Shown here piece by piece: positions 55,656 to 64,000 of a DNA stretch of 64,000 nucleotides. The notes under the pieces were generated by a model. That model saw only the letters and a program-made list of their open reading frames with translations, had not been told where the DNA came from and made no database searches. The number at the start of each line of letters is the position of its first letter. Position 1 is the stretch's first letter. This stretch comes from Pseudomonas grandcourensis (GTDB lineage: Bacteria; Pseudomonadota; Gammaproteobacteria; Pseudomonadales; Pseudomonadaceae). The translations under genes and the position numbers were made by a program. Where the stretch lies: the NCBI RefSeq assembly GCF_039909015.1, contig NZ_CP150919.1, positions 96,001 through 160,000 on the forward strand, in the 5' to 3' direction.

Positions 55656-57149
55656 TTACTTCTTCAGCATTTGCCCGGTTTCTTCCAGGTTGATGTGCCA
55701 GCTCAGGGCGTCACGCAGGATGTGCGGGGTGTGTCCACCGATGGCGCACGCGGCGGTGAAGTAATCATTCAGCGCCTGGCGGTAATCCGGATGCACGCAC
55801 TTGTCGATGATGACCCGGGCACGCTCCCGGGGCGCCAGGCCGCGCAAGTCTGCCAGGCCCACTTCGGTCACGAGGATGTCGACGTCATGTTCGGTGTGGT
55901 CAACATGGCTGACCATCGGCACCACGCTGGAGATCGCACCGCCCTTGGCGATCGACTTGGTCACGAACACGGACAGGTGCGCGTTGCGCGCGAAGTCGCC
56001 CGAGCCACCGATGCCGTTCATCATCCGCGTGCCGCAGACGTGAGTGGAGTTGACGTTGCCGTAGATGTCGAACTCCAGCGCCGTGTTGATGCCGATGATG
56101 CCGAGGCGGCGCACGACTTCAGGGTGGTTGGAGATCTCCTGCGGGCGCAGAACCAGTTTGTCTTTGTAGCGCTCCAGATTGCCGAACACATCGGCATTGC
56201 GCCGGCTCGACAGGGTGATCGAACTGCCCGAAGCAAAACTCAGCTTGCCCGCATCGATCAGGTCGAAGGTCGAATCCTGCAGCACCTCGGAATACATCGT
56301 CAGGTCTTCGAACGGCGAGTCGATCAGGCCACACATCACCGAGTTGGCGATGGTGCCGATACCGGCTTGTAGCGGGCCGAGCTTGTTGGTCATGCGTCCG
56401 GCTGCCACTTCTTGTTTGAAGAAGTCGATCAGGTGGTCGGCAATGGCTTGGGTCTCGGCGTCCGGCGCCAGCACCGTGGAGGGCGAGTCAGCCTGGTTGG
56501 TGACCACGATGGCGACGATTTTTTCCGGCGGAATCGGGATGGCGGTGCTGCCAATGCGATCGTCGACCTTAACCAGTGGAATCGGCGTGCGGGTCGGACG
56601 GTAGGTCGGAATATAGATGTCGTGCAGACCTTCGAGATTCGGGTTGTGCGCCATGTTGATCTCGACGATCACGTGCTTGGCGAAAATCGCGAAGCTGGCC
56701 GAGTTGCCGACCGAGGTGGTTGGCACGATGTGCCCTTGCTCGGTGATCGCTACGGCTTCAATCACGGCGATGTCTGGCAGCTTCAATTGCTGGTTGCGCA
56801 ATTGCTCCACGGTTTCCGACAAGTGCTGGTCGATGAACATGACCTCGCCGGCATTGATCGCCTTGCGCAGGGTGCTGTCGACCTGAAACGGCATGCGTCG
56901 CGACAATACACCGGCTTCGGTCAACTGCTTGTCGAGGTCGTTGCCCAGGCTTGCGCCGGTCATCAGGGTGATCTTCAGCGGCGTGACCTTGGCACGCTCG
57001 GCCAACGCCTGTGGGACGGCCTTGGCTTCGCCTGCGCGAGTAAAGCCACTCATGCCGACGGTCATGCCGTCCTCAATCAGAGCGGCAGCGTCGGCAGCGC
57101 TCATCACTTTGTCCAACAACGAAGGCAGGCGAATACGGTCACGGTACAT
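55656..57149 (-). CDS. Acetyl-CoA hydrolase/transferase family protein
   Basis: This 497-residue CoA-transferase probably acts as a succinyl-CoA:acetate or propionate CoA-transferase. Conserved parts are EDGMTVGMSGFTRAGEAKAVP, the catalytic Glu in LEFDIYGNVNSTHV and GIGGSGDFARNA. It corresponds to PA5445 by family. It begins 215 bases after the pntB stop and is separated from it by a terminator. Confidence 0.9.
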   Translation of the reverse strand: MYRDRIRLPSLLDKVMSAADAAALIEDGMTVGMSGFTRAGEAKAVPQALAERAKVTPLKITLMTGASLGNDLDKQLTEAGVLSRRMPFQVDSTLRKAINAGEVMFIDQHLSETVEQLRNQQLKLPDIAVIEAVAITEQGHIVPTTSVGNSASFAIFAKHVIVEINMAHNPNLEGLHDIYIPTYRPTRTPIPLVKVDDRIGSTAIPIPPEKIVAIVVTNQADSPSTVLAPDAETQAIADHLIDFFKQEVAAGRMTNKLGPLQAGIGTIANSVMCGLIDSPFEDLTMYSEVLQDSTFDLIDAGKLSFASGSSITLSSRRNADVFGNLERYKDKLVLRPQEISNHPEVVRRLGIIGINTALEFDIYGNVNSTHVCGTRMMNGIGGSGDFARNAHLSVFVTKSIAKGGAISSVVPMVSHVDHTEHDVDILVTEVGLADLRGLAPRERARVIIDKCVHPDYRQALNDYFTAACAIGGHTPHILRDALSWHINLEETGQMLKK

Positions 57150-57314
57150 GGATTGTTATCTCGGGCAACAGGTAGCAGGACGTGCAGTCTAGTGAATTGT
57201 GCCGGTTTCTGTCCCGCTACCAAGGTCGCAATCGAGGCGTCTATTCCGGGCCTTTCAAGCAAAACACCGTTACCGGATCGGTAACAAAAGGATAGTTTGT
57301 CCGACGATTTGCGC

Positions 57315-57352
57315 AAACAAAAACGCCCCGACGAGTCGGGGCGTTTTTGTTT
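57315..57352. terminator. Terminator after pntB
   Basis: AAACAAAAACGCCCCGAC-gag-TCGGGGCGTTTTTGTTT has perfect arms of seventeen bases. It ends the pnt operon on the minus strand. Confidence 0.9.
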
Positions 57353-57363
57353 GCCGCAGAGGG

Positions 57364-58800
57364 TTAGTCGACGGCTTTGACCATGTCTTCGATGACCTTT
57401 TTAGCGTCGCCGAACACCATCATGGTTTTGTCCAGATAGAACAGTTCGTTGTCCAGACCGGCGTAGCCGCTGGCCATCGAGCGCTTGTTGACGATGATGG
57501 TCTTGGCCTTGAACGCTTCGAGGATCGGCATGCCGGCAATCGGCGATTTCGGATCGTTCTTGGCGGCCGGGTTGACCACGTCGTTGGCACCCAGCACCAG
57601 TACCACGTCGGCCTGGCCGAACTCGGAGTTGATGTCGTCCATCTCGAACACCTGGTCGTAAGGCACTTCGGCCTCGGCCAGCAACACGTTCATGTGGCCG
57701 GGCATGCGACCGGCAACCGGGTGGATCGCATACTTCACGGTCACGCCGCGATGGGTCAGCTTCTCGGTCAGTTCCTTCAACGCGTGCTGAGCACGGGCCA
57801 CCGCCAGGCCGTAGCCCGGCACGATGATCACGGTGTCGGCGTTGGTCAGCAGGAAGGTCGCGTCGTCAGCCGAACCGGATTTCACCGGACGGGCTTCTTT
57901 CGAACCCGCCGGGCCGGCGGCATCTGCCGTATTGCCAAAGCCACCGAGCAGCACGTTAAAGAAGGAGCGGTTCATCGCCTTGCACATGATGTACGAGAGG
58001 ATTGCACCGGACGAGCCCACCAGCGAGCCGGCGATGATCAGCATCGAGTTGTTCAGCGAGAAGCCGATACCCGCCGCCGCCCAGCCGGAGTAGCTGTTGA
58101 GCATCGACACGACCACTGGCATGTCCGCGCCACCGATCGGGATGATGATCAGCACGCCGAGCACGAAGGCCAGGGCCAGCATCACGGCGAAAGCGGTGTA
58201 GTCACCGGTGAGCATGAAGGTCACGCCCAGGCCCAGTGTGGCCAGGCCCAGCAGCAGGTTCAGCTTGTGCTGGCCACTGAACTGTACCGGTGCGCCCTGA
58301 AACAGGCGGAACTTGTACTTGCCGGCCAGCTTGCCGAAGGCAATGACCGAGCCGGAGAAGGTGATTGCACCGATGGCGGCACCGAGGAACAGCTCCAGGC
58401 GGTTACCGGCCGGGATCGCGTCACCCAGTTGCGCAACAATACCCAGCGACTGCGGCTCGACCACCGCCGCGATGGCGATGAACACCGCGGCCAGGCCGAT
58501 CATGCTGTGCATGAAGGCGACCAGTTCGGGCATCTTGGTCATTTCAACGCGTTTGGCCATGATCGAACCGGCAGTGCCGCCGATCAGCAGGCCGATGATC
58601 ACGTAGACGATACCGTCTTGCGCCAACTCGGAGCCCAGCTTGTAGATCAGGCCGACCGTGGTGAGGATCGCCAGGCCCATGCCGAGCATGCCGAACAGGT
58701 TGCCACGACGCGACGTGGTGGGGTGCGAGAGGCCCTTGAGCGCCTGGATGAAGCAGACCGAGGCGATCAAATACAGGGAGGTAACCAGGTTCATGCTCAT
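57364..58800 (-). CDS. pntB: NAD(P) transhydrogenase subunit beta
   Basis: This 478-residue subunit has an N-terminal proton-channel region of eight or nine helices (1-270) and a C-terminal NADP-binding domain ([48 protein letters not shown]). It couples proton entry to NADPH formation. It overlaps pntAb by four bases. Confidence 0.96.
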   Translation of the reverse strand: MSMNLVTSLYLIASVCFIQALKGLSHPTTSRRGNLFGMLGMGLAILTTVGLIYKLGSELAQDGIVYVIIGLLIGGTAGSIMAKRVEMTKMPELVAFMHSMIGLAAVFIAIAAVVEPQSLGIVAQLGDAIPAGNRLELFLGAAIGAITFSGSVIAFGKLAGKYKFRLFQGAPVQFSGQHKLNLLLGLATLGLGVTFMLTGDYTAFAVMLALAFVLGVLIIIPIGGADMPVVVSMLNSYSGWAAAGIGFSLNNSMLIIAGSLVGSSGAILSYIMCKAMNRSFFNVLLGGFGNTADAAGPAGSKEARPVKSGSADDATFLLTNADTVIIVPGYGLAVARAQHALKELTEKLTHRGVTVKYAIHPVAGRMPGHMNVLLAEAEVPYDQVFEMDDINSEFGQADVVLVLGANDVVNPAAKNDPKSPIAGMPILEAFKAKTIIVNKRSMASGYAGLDNELFYLDKTMMVFGDAKKVIEDMVKAVD

Positions 58801-59147
58801 GCTTGCTGCACCTCAGCCTTGACTGCTGCGGCTTTTGCAGCCGGAGCTTTGGCCGCTTTCTTCTTGAACATTTCCAGCATGCGGCGGGTCACCAGGAAGC
58901 CACCAAACACGTTGACCGCAGCCAGGGCCACGGCCAGGGTGCCCATGGTCTTGCCCAGCGGGGTCACGGTGAGGGCGGCGGCGAGCATGGCGCCGACGAT
59001 CACGATGGCCGAGATGGCGTTGGTGACCGCCATCAGCGGTGTGTGCAGTGCCGGTGTGACGTTCCAGACCACGTGGTAACCGACATAGATAGCCAGCACG
59101 AAGATGATCAGGTTGTAGATACCGTGAGAGATCAGCATGTCTTCCAT
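58797..59147 (-). CDS. pntAb: NAD(P) transhydrogenase subunit alpha part 2
   Basis: This 116-residue membrane subunit has three helices ([44 protein letters not shown] and [18 protein letters not shown]) and an Ala/Lys-rich tail. In E. coli this part is fused to the NAD-binding domain, while here the alpha subunit is split in two genes. The ATG at 59145-59147 has GAGGA upstream. Confidence 0.94.
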   Translation of the reverse strand: MEDMLISHGIYNLIIFVLAIYVGYHVVWNVTPALHTPLMAVTNAISAIVIVGAMLAAALTVTPLGKTMGTLAVALAAVNVFGGFLVTRRMLEMFKKKAAKAPAAKAAAVKAEVQQA

Positions 59148-59158
59148 TGTTTTTATCC

Positions 59159-60280
59159 TCAGCCGTTCTTGCGCACGATCTGGCCGTCGCGGCACATCAG
59201 GCACGCGGCGACGATATCGTCTTCAAGGTTGATCACCAGTTGTCCTTCTTTATCGAACAACAGTTTCATGAAGTCCAGCAGGTTGCGTGCGTACAGCGCC
59301 GAAGCGTCAGCCGCCACGGCGCTGGCCAGGTTGGTCGGGCCAACGATGGTCACGCCATTTTCGACGACCACCTGATCGGCCACGGTCAGCGGGCAGTTGC
59401 CGCCCTGGGCGGCCGCGAGGTCGATGACCACCGACCCCGGCTTCATCTGTGCCACGGTTTCCGCGCTCAACAGCGTCGGCGCCTTGCGGCCGGGAATCAG
59501 CGCGGTGGTGATAACGATGTCAGCCTGCTTGGCGCGTTCGTGCACCGCGGCGGCCTGGCGCTGCATCCAGCTGGACGGCATCGGGCGGGCGTAACCGCCG
59601 ACACCGACGGCGCATTCACGCTCTTCATCGGTTTCGTAAGGCACGTCGACGAATTTGGCGCCGAGGGACTCGATCTGCTCTTTTACCGCAGGACGCACGT
59701 CAGACGCTTCGATCACAGCACCCAGGCGTTTGGCGGTAGCGATGGCCTGCAAACCAGCCACGCCGGCACCGAGGATCAGCACGCGGGCCGCTTTCACGGT
59801 GCCAGCAGCGGTCATCAGCATAGGCATGAAACGAGGGTAGTGGTGAGCTGCCAGCAACACGGCTTTATAGCCGGCGATGTTGGCTTGCGAGGACAGCACA
59901 TCCAGGCTTTGGGCGCGGGAGGTACGAGGTGCGGCTTCAAGGGCAAAGGCGGTAATCCCGCACTCGGCCATTTTGGCGATGGTTTCATTGCTGAACGGAT
60001 TGAGCATGCCCACTACAACGGTGCCGCTTTTAATCAGCGCCAACTCGCTGTCGCTGGGTGCGACCACCTTCAAAATCAGCTCTGCACCAAACGCGTCATT
60101 GGCGCTGCCAATGCTTGCGCCTGCGGCTTCATAGGCACTGTCGACAACGCTGGCATTAATGCCGGCGCCGCTTTGTACAGTGACCTTATGGCCCTGGCCG
60201 ATCAGCTTCTTGATGGTTTCCGGGGTTGCAGCAACCCGTGTTTCACCGGTCTGGGTTTCGAGAGGAACACCAATGTGCAC
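59159..60280 (-). CDS. pntAa: NAD(P) transhydrogenase subunit alpha part 1, GTG start
   Basis: This 373-residue cytosolic NAD-binding subunit has the start [20 protein letters not shown], here encoded with GTG at 60278-60280 and AGGAG seven bases upstream. The Rossmann motif is [18 protein letters not shown]. The alternative ATG 75 bases upstream has no family support. It is the first gene of pntAa-pntAb-pntB (PA0195 region). Confidence 0.95.
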   Translation of the reverse strand: MHIGVPLETQTGETRVAATPETIKKLIGQGHKVTVQSGAGINASVVDSAYEAAGASIGSANDAFGAELILKVVAPSDSELALIKSGTVVVGMLNPFSNETIAKMAECGITAFALEAAPRTSRAQSLDVLSSQANIAGYKAVLLAAHHYPRFMPMLMTAAGTVKAARVLILGAGVAGLQAIATAKRLGAVIEASDVRPAVKEQIESLGAKFVDVPYETDEERECAVGVGGYARPMPSSWMQRQAAAVHERAKQADIVITTALIPGRKAPTLLSAETVAQMKPGSVVIDLAAAQGGNCPLTVADQVVVENGVTIVGPTNLASAVAADASALYARNLLDFMKLLFDKEGQLVINLEDDIVAACLMCRDGQIVRKNG

Positions 60281-60715
60281 GTCAAATCTCCTGCGTGATC
60301 TTATAGAGTAAACCCATGCACTACGGATGGTGCGGCTGGGGCGGCCGATCAGCACGATCCCGCCAAATCAGGGCGGGGCGCGGCATTTTGCAGGCGAACT
60401 TTGTGCCCTTCAAGGGATTATGACGGGTGACGGAAAATTAACTACAAGTCACCCCGTGACCGAATGTCGCAACCAACTGGCTCAATCCCTTACAGACCGT
60501 GCTTTTCAAGGATTCTGGCCGAAATTGAAGAATTTACACATCGGCCGTATGAATGATGCGGCATCGCCTCGAAATAGTGGCGCAAAGCCGCGTCATCAGG
60601 CGCTTGTGGGACGTTTGTACGACTTCTCGATACAGTTTGCTGGTATGCGACAAATACGTATATCTGTAGGGCTTTTGTTTTGCTGACTACGGGGTCAGGT
60701 AACATTGGAGAGCCT
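60281..60715. other. Intergenic region between pntAa and gcdR
   Basis: This 435-base spacer contains the pnt promoter region and GTCAC-ccc-GTGAC at 60448-60460. A 119-codon plus-strand ORF (60327-60686) has no motif, lacks a good ribosome binding site and overlaps the regulatory region. I see no gene or RNA that can be supported. Confidence 0.5.
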
Positions 60716-61615
60716 TTATCCCTCTAGGCTGTAGCTGTGCGCCTGATTTACCAGCCAGTCACGAAATGCCCTTAAAGACGCGGATTCGACCTTTCGCTCA
60801 GGAATCATCAGGTAGTAAGCCTTGATGCTGGACAGTGCTTGCGGGTTGGCGATCACCAGGCGTTTCTCTTTCAACTCCCTTTGAATCAGGAACGGCGGGA
60901 TCAGGGCAATGCCCATGTCGTGCATGGCTGCCTGGGCGAGCATGGAGAATAGCTCGTAGCGGGGGCCTGTCATGTCTCGCGGGACATTCAGGTGCTGGGA
61001 GTCGAACCATTGGCGCCAGGCATAGGGGCGGGTGGTTTGTTGCAGCAGAGGTAAGTCGGCGATTTCGCCGGGCGTCAGACCGGTCTTGTTTCCGAGCAGG
61101 TTGGGGCTGCAAACGGGCATCGGATTTTCACCCATCAGCCTGTGGGATTCTGTACCTGACCAATCCGCGTCACCAAAGTAGATGGCGGCATCAAAATCCG
61201 TGTCGGCGAACAGGAACGGCCGCGTGCGGTTGGTCAGGTTGACCGTCACTTCCGGGTGTTTCTGCTGGAAATCCTTGAGTCGCGGCAGCAACCACTGGGT
61301 GCCGAAGGTCGGAACTACGGCCAGCTCGATCACGTTGGTGCCCTGCTGTCCCATCACGGACAAGGTATCGCGCTCAACCGCATCGAGCTGAGTCGCCACT
61401 CGACGGCTGTAGGAGAGTCCGGCTTCCGTCAGCTTGACCCCGCGCCGCGAACGTCGGAACAGTTCCACGCTGAGGAACTCTTCAAGGCTGGCGATCTGTC
61501 GGCAAATCGCCCCTTGGGTCAGCGAAAGTTCCTGGGCGGCCTTGGTGAAGCTCTCGTGGCGCGCCGCGGCCTCGAAGCTGATGAGGGCGGTGGTGCTGGG
61601 TATCTTTCTGCGCAT
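60716..61615 (-). CDS. gcdR: LysR-type regulator GcdR
   Basis: This 299-residue LysR protein has the helix-turn-helix LISFEAAARHESFTKAAQELSLTQGAICRQIASLEE and an effector domain. It is divergent from gcdHG, which it activates in response to glutarate in P. putida and P. aeruginosa. The ATG at 61613-61615 is preferred to the GTG 15 bases upstream. Confidence 0.9.
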   Translation of the reverse strand: MRRKIPSTTALISFEAAARHESFTKAAQELSLTQGAICRQIASLEEFLSVELFRRSRRGVKLTEAGLSYSRRVATQLDAVERDTLSVMGQQGTNVIELAVVPTFGTQWLLPRLKDFQQKHPEVTVNLTNRTRPFLFADTDFDAAIYFGDADWSGTESHRLMGENPMPVCSPNLLGNKTGLTPGEIADLPLLQQTTRPYAWRQWFDSQHLNVPRDMTGPRYELFSMLAQAAMHDMGIALIPPFLIQRELKEKRLVIANPQALSSIKAYYLMIPERKVESASLRAFRDWLVNQAHSYSLEG

Positions 61616-61772
61616 GTACGTCAACCTCACTAATACATCGCATAAAGGCTCTTTCGCGACGTTTCGGAGTGAGAAATTAGCACAACAGTATGCGAAATCC
61701 TCGTTTGCCGTAACGCCGATCCGGGCCTAGGATCAGTCCACGTTATTTGACCCGATTCGAGAGGACACACTC
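61616..61772. promoter_or_regulatory. gcdR-gcdH divergent promoter region
   Basis: This 157-base spacer contains the control sites for GcdR and the gcdH promoter. Individual operators could not be placed. Confidence 0.55.
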
Positions 61773-62954
<1,182 letters not shown>

Positions 62955-62965
62955 GGAGAACGTCC

Positions 62966-64000
62966 ATGGGCGCGCTATCGCATCTACGGGTACTGGATTT
63001 ATCGCGGGTGCTGGCCGGGCCTTGGGCCGGTCAGATCCTGGCCGACCTTGGCGCCGAGGTGATCAAGGTCGAGCGTCCGGGTAACGGCGATGACACGCGC
63101 GCCTGGGGGCCGCCGTTCCTTAAAGACGCTTATGGCGAGAACACCAGCGAGGCTGCCTATTACTTGTCGGCCAATCGCAACAAGCAATCGGTCACCATCG
63201 ACTTCACTCGCCCTGAAGGGCAGAAGCTGGTGCGTGAACTGGCGGCCAAGTCGGACATCCTGATCGAGAACTTCAAGGTCGGCGGTCTGGCGGCTTATGG
63301 CCTGGACTATGAATCGCTGAAGGCGATCAATCCGGATCTGATCTATTGCTCGATCACCGGGTTCGGCCAGACCGGCCCTTACGCCAAGCGTGCGGGTTAT
63401 GACTTCATGATCCAGGGGCTGGGCGGCCTCATGAGCCTGACGGGGCGACCTGAAGGCGAAGAAGGCGCGGGGCCGGTGAAGGTTGGCGTGGCGCTGACGG
63501 ACATCCTGACCGGGCTGTATTCGACTGTCGCGATCCTGGCTGCGCTTGCGCATCGGGGTCACGACGGCGGTGGCCAGCATATCGATATGGCGCTGCTGGA
63601 CGTGCAGGTGGCTTGTCTGGCCAACCAGGCAATGAACTACCTGACGACAGGTAATGCTCCTAAACGACTGGGTAATGCTCATCCGAACATCGTGCCCTAT
63701 CAGGATTTTCCTACGGCGGATGGCGATTTCATCCTTACCGTCGGGAACGATGGTCAGTTCCGCAAGTTCGCGGAAGTGGCCGGGCAGCCGCAGTGGGCGG
63801 ACGATCCGCGTTTTGCCACCAACAAGCTGCGGGTGGCAAACAGGGCAGTACTGATTCCGCTGATCCGCCAGGCGACGGTGTTCAAGACGACCGCTGAATG
63901 GGTGGCGCAGCTGGAGCAGGCTGGCGTGCCATGCGGGCCTATCAATGACGTGGCGCAGATGTTTGCCGATCCTCAGGTCAAGGCGCGCGGGTTGGCTATC
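62966..64000 (+). CDS. gcdG: Class III CoA-transferase GcdG (succinyl-CoA:glutarate), 5' part
   Basis: The reading frame is open from ATG 62966 (AAGGAG upstream) to the window end, 345 codons, so the stop is missing. The start MGALSHLRVLDLSRVLAGPW, NRNKQSVTIDFTRPEGQ and KVGVALTDILTGLYS (Asp179, aligned with the catalytic Asp of formyl-CoA transferase) mark a CaiB/BaiF family member. Linked to gcdH, it is the succinyl-CoA:glutarate CoA-transferase (PA0446 type) that makes the GcdH substrate. Confidence 0.93.
   Translation, partial: MGALSHLRVLDLSRVLAGPWAGQILADLGAEVIKVERPGNGDDTRAWGPPFLKDAYGENTSEAAYYLSANRNKQSVTIDFTRPEGQKLVRELAAKSDILIENFKVGGLAAYGLDYESLKAINPDLIYCSITGFGQTGPYAKRAGYDFMIQGLGGLMSLTGRPEGEEGAGPVKVGVALTDILTGLYSTVAILAALAHRGHDGGGQHIDMALLDVQVACLANQAMNYLTTGNAPKRLGNAHPNIVPYQDFPTADGDFILTVGNDGQFRKFAEVAGQPQWADDPRFATNKLRVANRAVLIPLIRQATVFKTTAEWVAQLEQAGVPCGPINDVAQMFADPQVKARGLAI

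Noticed and set aside
57199..59079. 626-codon plus-strand frame over pntB
   Set aside because: Low-complexity His/Arg/Gln-rich translation antisense to a well-conserved gene, with no motif.
60327..60686. 119-codon plus-strand ORF between pntAa and gcdR
   Set aside because: No domain, poor initiation context, and it occupies the regulatory spacer.

Overview
The window is a contiguous, GC-rich, densely coded piece of a Pseudomonas chromosome, most like the P. fluorescens group. The evidence is the protein families, Pseudomonas-type REP palindromes built on GGGAGCGAGC, and gene blocks whose internal order matches PAO1 neighbourhoods as I remember them (PA numbers below are from memory). It contains no rRNA, tRNA, IS element, prophage or CRISPR array. 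It is mainly core genome, with a few accessory or fast-evolving patches.

Layout. 1-4250: the end of prlC, a YheV zinc ribbon protein, a secreted phosphatase, a low-GC pair of unknown genes, and a radical SAM gene behind a perfect LexA box. 4490-7550: beta carbonic anhydrase with a SulP anion transporter. 7900-16500: the aa3-type cytochrome c oxidase locus (coxB, coxA, ctaG, coxC, SURF1, heme A synthesis, SCO). 16650-24540: methionine uptake (metNIQ), zinc uptake and control (znuABC, zur), thrB. 24600-33250: polA, an ErsA-like sRNA, engB, two cytochromes c, dsbA, an EEP-family protein and a diguanylate cyclase. 33350-39000: an AmpDh2-like amidase, a CSS/EAL phosphodiesterase and kinB/algB. 39000-48300: small membrane proteins behind a candidate sigma-54/IHF promoter, gltP, an SpmA-SpmB fusion, an aminopeptidase, paired lipoproteins, two DUF1161 genes around a luciferase-like oxidoreductase, dodecin, and a DUF883 gene broken by an amber codon. 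48300-51350: trpI and trpBA. 51450-55340: a DUF4105 protein, three DUF2388 paralogues and two DUF1127 genes. 55650-60280: a CoA-transferase and the three-gene transhydrogenase. 60700-64000: gcdR, gcdH and gcdG (cut by the window end).

Links between genes. Many genes bear on the envelope and biofilm: AlgB/KinB, the ErsA-like RNA behind an AlgU-type promoter, opposing c-di-GMP enzymes, DsbA and the amidase. The cox locus carries its own assembly factors. The Zur-znu block has a divergent promoter with a Zur-like site. The glutarate genes form the end of lysine catabolism.

Most interesting leads: (1) a sigma-54 -24/-12 element with a consensus IHF site between algB and an uncharacterised small membrane protein gene; (2) repeated CTGTAC motifs upstream of both DUF1127 genes; (3) the tandem DUF2388 genes coupled to a two-domain DUF4105 protein; (4) the in-frame amber in the DUF883 gene; (5) the low-GC dockerin-like pair next to the LexA box; (6) the 840-base region before gltP with mutually exclusive hairpins and a perfect palindrome. 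No clearly new defence or mobile system was found.
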